Assembly (NCBI GenBank): GCA_031177555.1
Contig: JAPSGM010000045.1
Location: 1-10,293, forward strand
Reading direction: 5' to 3'
From: Chloroflexota bacterium
GTDB taxonomy: Bacteria; Chloroflexota; Limnocylindria; QHBO01
Length of the DNA: 10,293 nucleotides
Every line of letters starts with the position of its first letter. Within the stretch, counting starts at the first letter, position 1. Position numbers and translations under genes: made by a program. A model generated the notes under the pieces. The model did not search any database. It was not told where the DNA came from and worked only from the letters and a program-made list of their open reading frames with translations. Shown here in pieces: positions 6,937 through 10,293 of the stretch.

Positions 6937-7797
6937 TCAGTTGGGGCGGCCGTCGCCCTCGTCGCCACCGTCGCCCCGGTCGCGCAGGAAGCGCTCGATG
7001 TCGGCGATCAGCTCGTCGCCGCTGGGCATCTTCGCCTCGTCGGCCATCTGCTCCAGCCGCTCGACGTACTCGCGCGTCCGCTCCTCGGCGGCGACCGCCG
7101 CGTCGAGCAGCGCTCGCGTCTCCAGGGCCTTGACCGGCAGCTCGCCCAGCGGCGGCTCCTCGCGCAGGTAGCGGCCCACGTGCCGGATGAGCTCGATGGC
7201 CGCGTTCGGGAACGCGCCGCTGGCGTAGTGGGGCACCTGGGCGAAGAAGCCCACCGCGGGGACGGCCTCGCGCGAGACGGCATGCTCCAGGACCGATACC
7301 AGCGCGGCGGGCACGCGCAGGTGGCCGGCCGGCCCCTGGGTCACGTCATCGGGCAGGAGCCCGGCCACCGAGGCGGTGCCCAGGATGGGGACCGGTCGGG
7401 TGTGGGCCACCGTTGCCGGGATGGCGCCCAGGCTGACCCAGCTGCTGACCCGCAGCCGGCCCACCAGCTCGACGATCTCGTCGCTGAGCTGGTGCCAGCG
7501 GAAGTCGGGCTCGGGGCCGGTGAGCACCAGGACGTCCTTCGCGCCGATGCGCGTGGACCGCAGGGTGAGCTCCTGCCAGGCCAGCTCGATGGGCCGCCCG
7601 TCGACGATGTCCAGCGTCGGCCGCCGGGCGCGGTAGTCGAACAGCGCGTCGCTGTCGAAGGTGGCGATGACCCGGCCCGCCTCGGCCAGCTGCTCGGCGG
7701 CCATGGTGCCTGCCCGACCGCCGTCGACCCAGCCGTCGAAGGCGGCGACCAGCACCGGCGTGCTGAGATCGGGCGTCTCGGTCAGGCGGAGGACCAT
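6937..7797 (-). CDS. PAC2 family protein
   Basis: The 286-aa protein matches the bacterial PAC2 (proteasome assembly chaperone-like) family along its length. The N-terminus has PVLVAAFDGWVDGGRAGTMA, then ATFDSDALFDYRARRP, LVLTGPEPDFRWHQ, LGAIPATVAHTRPVPILGT and FFAQVPHYASGAFPNAA in the usual order. The C-terminal part has a helical segment (EYVERLEQMADEAK) and the family ending PSGDELIADIERFLRD, followed by a short acidic tail. In actinobacteria such proteins co-occur with the proteasome and may act as chaperone-like factors, but no proteasome gene is in view and the function is inferred by family only. ATG 7797 was preferred to GTG 7803. TATCCT (complement of 7804-7809) sits at the right distance to be a -10 box for a leaderless transcript, and neither start has a Shine-Dalgarno site. 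The gene is convergent with the GlsB-type gene. Confidence 0.9.
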   Translation of the reverse strand: MVLRLTETPDLSTPVLVAAFDGWVDGGRAGTMAAEQLAEAGRVIATFDSDALFDYRARRPTLDIVDGRPIELAWQELTLRSTRIGAKDVLVLTGPEPDFRWHQLSDEIVELVGRLRVSSWVSLGAIPATVAHTRPVPILGTASVAGLLPDDVTQGPAGHLRVPAALVSVLEHAVSREAVPAVGFFAQVPHYASGAFPNAAIELIRHVGRYLREEPPLGELPVKALETRALLDAAVAAEERTREYVERLEQMADEAKMPSGDELIADIERFLRDRGDGGDEGDGRPN

Positions 7798-7803
7798 GTC
7801 CAC

Positions 7804-7809
7804 AGGATA
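7804..7809 (-). promoter_or_regulatory. Candidate -10 box for a leaderless PAC2 mRNA
   Basis: The complement of 7804-7809 reads TATCCT (TAnnnT pattern), ending six bases before ATG 7797, so transcription would begin at the A of the start codon. There is no Shine-Dalgarno site and no obvious -35 (CCGCAC at the expected distance). Leaderless transcripts of this kind are common in several high-GC lineages. This is a plausible reading, not proof. Confidence 0.3.
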
Positions 7810-7903
7810 GAGAGGGCCGTCGCATCGTGCGGCGGGCCCTCCGGAGGTTTGACCGCCGGCCGCCCATCGGCGACCATTGGGCCGGATCTCCTCCGAAATC
7901 CCG

Positions 7904-7921
7904 ACGGGCGCTGGCGCCCGT
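7904..7921. repeat. Perfect GC hairpin immediately before the tRNA-His gene
   Basis: ACGGGCGC (7904-7911) and GCGCCCGT (7914-7921) are exact inverted arms with two bases between them. On the plus strand the sequence continues TTTCG and reaches the tRNA G-1 at 7927 only five bases later. A TTGACC at 7849-7854 could be a -35 box for the tRNA but has no good -10 partner. The hairpin may be a leader structure in the precursor tRNA, or a terminator isolating the tRNA from upstream plus-strand transcription. Confidence 0.45.
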
Positions 7922-7926
7922 TTCGT

Positions 7927-8003
7927 GGTGGCCTTAGCTCAACTGGCAGAGCATCGGATTGTGGCTCCGAAGGTTACGGGTTCAAGCCCCGTAGGCCACC
8001 CCA
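7927..8003 (+). tRNA. tRNA-His (anticodon GTG)
   Basis: A complete cloverleaf can be folded. G-1 is at 7927. Acceptor arms are GTGGCCT (7928-7934) and AGGCCAC (7993-7999). The D stem is GCTC/GAGC (7937-7952). Anticodon stem TCGGA/TCCGA encloses loop TTGTGGC, with anticodon GTG at 7961-7963. T stem ACGGG/CCCGT encloses TTCAAGC. The discriminator C73 (8000) and CCA (8001-8003) are encoded. The extra G-1 facing C73 is the identity element of bacterial tRNA-His and supports the anticodon reading. All stems are perfectly paired, so the gene looks functional. Confidence 0.97.
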
Positions 8004-8052
8004 CGTCATCCCTCCAGCATCGAGCCTCACACATCCGAAACCGACAGCGCGT

Positions 8053-8077
8053 CACGCGGGCCTGCGTGGCCCGCGTG
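8053..8077. repeat. 10-bp perfect inverted repeat between tRNA-His and the copper ATPase gene
   Basis: CACGCGGGCC (8053-8062) and GGCCCGCGTG (8068-8077) pair perfectly around the loop TGCGT. The stem lies 50 nt after the tRNA and 40 nt before the ATPase ATG. No T-run follows on either strand, so it is at best a non-canonical terminator for the tRNA. Alternatively it is a GC-rich dyad that a metal-responsive repressor could use as an operator. The structure is visible; both roles are inferred. Confidence 0.5.
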
Positions 8078-8116
8078 CATCGGTAGACCTGATCAAGTAC
8101 GGCGGACACGACTGAC

Positions 8117-10225
8117 ATGGACCACGCATCCCACCACGATCCCATGGCCGGGCGCGATGCCGTCGGCGCGCCGAATGCGCACGGCGAGCACGGCGAGCAC
8201 GCCGAGCACGCCGAGCACGCCGGGCACGGCGCCCATGCGGCGCATGGCGAGCATGCCGGCCACGATCCCGAGGCCTTCCGCCGCCAGTTCTGGGTCGTCC
8301 TCGCGCTGACCATCCCGGTCGTCATCTGGAGCGAGGAGGTCCAGATGTGGCTGGGCTACGCCGCCCCGTCCTTCCCCGGCTCGGACTGGATTCCGCCCAT
8401 CCTCGGCACGCTCGTCTTCCTGTATGGCGGCCGCGTCTTCCTATCCGGCGCGCGTACCGAGCTCGGCGACCGGCAGCCGGGGATGATGACCCTGATCAGC
8501 CTGGCCATCGTCGTCGCCTTCATCACGTCGTGGGCCGCGACGCTCGGCGTCTTCGAGGTCGAGGTGTGGTGGGAGCTCGCCACGCTGATCACGGTCATGA
8601 GCCTCGGGCATTGGCTCGAGATGCGGTCGATCATGCAGGCCCAGGGCGCGCTGAACGCCCTGGCCGAGCTCTTGCCCGATACCGCCGAGCGGGTTGCCGA
8701 CGACGGCGGCCTCGAGACCGTGCCGCTGCACGCCCTGGCCACCGGCGACGTCGTCCTGGTGCGGCCGGGCACGCGCGTGCCGGCCGACGGCACGGTGGCG
8801 GACGGCACCGCCGACGTCGACGAGTCGATGATCACCGGCGAGTCGCGCCCGGTGACCAAGGGACCTGGCGACAGCGTCGTGGCCGGCACCGTGGCCGCCG
8901 GCGGCAGCCTGCGCGTCGAGGTCACGGCCGTCGGGGAGCAGACCGCCCTGTCGGGCATCATGCGCCTGGTGGCCGAGGCGCAGTCCTCCCGGTCGCGGGC
9001 CCAGCTTCTCGCCGACCGTGCGGCCGCCCTCCTCTTCTACGTGGCGCTCGCCGCGGCCGCCATCACGCTGGCCGTCTGGATCGCGGTGGGCCAGCCGGAG
9101 GACGCGCTGGTCCGAACCGCCACCGTTCTCGTCATCGCCTGCCCGCACGCGTTGGGCCTGGCGATCCCGCTGGTCATCGCCATCAGCACCACGCTCGGCG
9201 CCCGGAACGGCCTGCTGGTCAGGGACCGCCTCGCGCTCGAGCGCGCCAGGGAGGTGCAGGTCGTCATCTTCGACAAGACCGGCACGCTGACCCGCGGCGA
9301 GCCGGCCCTGGCCGCGGTCGCCGCGGCACCGGGCAGCAGCGACGAGCAGGTGCTGGCCATGGCCGCGGCGGTCGAGGCCGACTCTGAACATCCGCTGGCG
9401 CGCGCCGTGGTCCGCGGCGCGCAGGCACGCGGCGTCACGCCCGCTCGCGCATCGACCTTCGAGGCCCTGCCGGGTCGTGGAGCGCGGGCGTCGGTGGACG
9501 GCCGCCGTTTGGCCATGGGTGGTCCCGCCCTGCTGGCGGAAACGGGGGCCCAGGTGCCACCGGAGCTGGCCGGGACGGCCGATGGCTGGAGCGAGGAGGG
9601 ACGAACGGTGCTGTACCTGATCGAGGGCGGCCGGGCGCTCGGCGCGGTGTCGATCGAGGACGAGATCCGCCCCGAGTCGGTCGAGGCCGTCGGGCACCTG
9701 CATGCCATGGGCCTGCGCGTGGCCATGATCACCGGCGACGCCCAGGCCGTTGCGGACTCGGTCGCCAGACGCATCGGCATCGATGAGGTCGCGGCGCAGG
9801 TGCTGCCCGCCGACAAGGCCGATGCGGTGCGGCGCTTCCAGGCCGGCGGCGCGCGGGTCGCCATGGTCGGCGACGGCGTCAACGACGCTCCGGCGCTGGC
9901 CCAGGCGGACGTCGGCATCGCCATTGGTGCCGGGACGGACGTGGCGGTCGAGTCGGCGGGGATCGTCCTGGTTCGCGACGATCCGCGCGACGTGGCCGGC
10001 GCGATCGAGCTCTCGCGCGCCAGCTACCGCAAGATGGTCCAGAACCTCGTCTGGGCCACCGGCTACAACGCCCTGGCCATCCCGGTCGCCGCCGGCCTGC
10101 TTGCGCCGTGGGGGTTCCTGCTGCCGATGAGCGTGGGTGCCCTGGTCATGAGCATCTCCACGATCGTGGTGGCCCTCAACGCGCAGCTGCTTCGGGGCCT
10201 GGAGCTGCGTCCGACCGCCGTATGA
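8117..10225 (+). CDS. copB: Copper-translocating P-type ATPase, P1B-3 (CopB-like)
   Basis: This inner-membrane ATP-driven exporter of copper has 702 aa. The N-terminus is a His-rich metal-binding tail (13 His in the first 49 residues) in place of a CxxC heavy-metal domain. Core motifs are all present: actuator TGES (240-243), membrane metal site CPH (342-344), phosphorylation DKTGT (386-390), SEHPLA (423-428), and hinge GDGVNDAP (585-592). The CPH motif, NLVWATGYN in the next membrane helix (about 643-651) and MSISTIVVALNA in the last (about 678-689) are the signature of subclass P1B-3, reported to transport Cu(II) and/or Cu(I). About eight membrane helices are expected, and the length is normal for CopB. 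No copper chaperone, CsoR or CopY regulator is adjacent. The ATG at 8117 has only a weak GGCGGA ribosome site. Function by family is strong; ion preference is inferred. Confidence 0.95.
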   Translation: MDHASHHDPMAGRDAVGAPNAHGEHGEHAEHAEHAGHGAHAAHGEHAGHDPEAFRRQFWVVLALTIPVVIWSEEVQMWLGYAAPSFPGSDWIPPILGTLVFLYGGRVFLSGARTELGDRQPGMMTLISLAIVVAFITSWAATLGVFEVEVWWELATLITVMSLGHWLEMRSIMQAQGALNALAELLPDTAERVADDGGLETVPLHALATGDVVLVRPGTRVPADGTVADGTADVDESMITGESRPVTKGPGDSVVAGTVAAGGSLRVEVTAVGEQTALSGIMRLVAEAQSSRSRAQLLADRAAALLFYVALAAAAITLAVWIAVGQPEDALVRTATVLVIACPHALGLAIPLVIAISTTLGARNGLLVRDRLALERAREVQVVIFDKTGTLTRGEPALAAVAAAPGSSDEQVLAMAAAVEADSEHPLARAVVRGAQARGVTPARASTFEALPGRGARASVDGRRLAMGGPALLAETGAQVPPELAGTADGWSEEGRTVLYLIEGGRALGAVSIEDEIRPESVEAVGHLHAMGLRVAMITGDAQAVADSVARRIGIDEVAAQVLPADKADAVRRFQAGGARVAMVGDGVNDAPALAQADVGIAIGAGTDVAVESAGIVLVRDDPRDVAGAIELSRASYRKMVQNLVWATGYNALAIPVAAGLLAPWGFLLPMSVGALVMSISTIVVALNAQLLRGLELRPTAV
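8180..8263 (+). repeat. Nine-base repeat coding an exact (His-x-x) comb
   Basis: Residues 22-49 of the copper ATPase place histidine at 22, 25, 28 and on to 49, ten in a row at exact three-residue spacing. The residues between are Gly, Glu and Ala only. In DNA this is a degenerate nine-base tandem repeat of the form CAC-GSC-GAG, with later units drifting to CAT. The tail is a probable metal-binding sensor or buffer, and the repeat could vary in copy number by slippage. Confidence 0.85.
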
Positions 10226-10229
10226 GCGT

Positions 10230-10293
10230 TCAGCTCCGGACGGCCTCATACACGCGGACCGGCGTTGCGATGCCCTTCAGCTCGAACTCGCCG
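10230..10293 (-). CDS. 3' end of a probable class III adenylate/guanylate cyclase gene
   Basis: Only the last 20 codons and the stop (TGA, complement of 10230-10232) are in the window. The tail reads GEFELKGIATPVRVYEAVRS. The block FELKGIAxPVRVYE is highly characteristic of the C-terminal end of class III nucleotide cyclase domains, which make cAMP or cGMP. With so little sequence the catalytic residues and the rest of the domain architecture cannot be seen. The gene is convergent with the copper ATPase gene; only four bases separate the two stop codons. Confidence 0.7.
   Translation of the reverse strand, partial: GEFELKGIATPVRVYEAVRS

Noticed and set aside
7180..8115. A 311-codon plus-strand frame running through the PAC2 gene and the tRNA
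   Set aside because: It is antisense to a full PAC2 domain and reads through a perfectly folded tRNA, so it is not a protein gene.
7927..8116. tRNA-His as an attachment site of an integrated element
   Set aside because: No integrase gene and no repeated copy of the tRNA 3' end was found in the window.
8180..8263. CRISPR-like or intergenic tandem repeat
   Set aside because: The nine-base units lie in frame inside copB and code for the His comb; there are no spacers.
8441..10249. A 602-codon minus-strand open frame opposite the copper ATPase
   Set aside because: The opposite strand encodes every P-type ATPase motif, and this frame is rich in Arg, His, Gly and Asp without domain patterns, as antisense shadows are.

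Overview
This window is uniformly GC-rich bacterial DNA, densely coded, with short intergenic gaps and a consistent bias towards G or C at third codon positions. The protein set points to a Gram-positive-type or monoderm high-GC lineage: an AglEFG-like sugar importer with a lipoprotein binding protein, a PAC2-family protein, a small GlsB/YeaQ-type membrane protein, a ParB/sulfiredoxin-like protein and a class III cyclase tail. Chloroflexota (Limnocylindria-like) or Actinomycetota are the best guesses. This is inference from family content; no rRNA or other taxonomic marker is present.

Minus strand, 4700 down to 1: a complete CUT1 sugar ABC importer operon. Its order is ATPase (TTG start, 4700-3609), lipoprotein substrate-binding protein (3474-2143), MalF/AglF-type permease (2075-1116) and MalG/AglG-type permease (1119-172, overlapping the previous gene by ATGA). 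A further gene starts at 83 behind a strong Shine-Dalgarno site and runs off the window. Sequence resemblance is closest to alpha-glucoside (AglEFGK) systems, but the substrate cannot be read from the sequence. A perfect 15-bp hairpin separates the binding-protein gene from the permeases and probably sets the binding protein to permease ratio.

Plus strand, 4794 to 6936: four tightly spaced genes, divergent from the transporter. They encode a ParB/Srx-fold protein, a metallophosphoesterase (4-nt overlap), a membrane-anchored protein whose C-terminal half resembles a degenerate Rieske domain, and a small GlsB/YeaQ-type membrane protein. This is the least explained part of the window. The PAC2-family gene (7797-6937, minus) converges on it with directly abutting stop codons.

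Plus strand, 7927 to 10225: a tRNA-His gene with encoded G-1 and CCA, flanked by two strong inverted repeats, then a CPH-type (P1B-3, CopB-like) copper ATPase. The ATPase carries an N-terminal comb of ten histidines at exact three-residue spacing. The last 64 bases are the 3' end of a minus-strand gene whose C-terminus looks like a class III adenylate/guanylate cyclase. No CRISPR array, insertion sequence, phage gene or defence system was seen. Most of the window is ordinary metabolic and housekeeping sequence.
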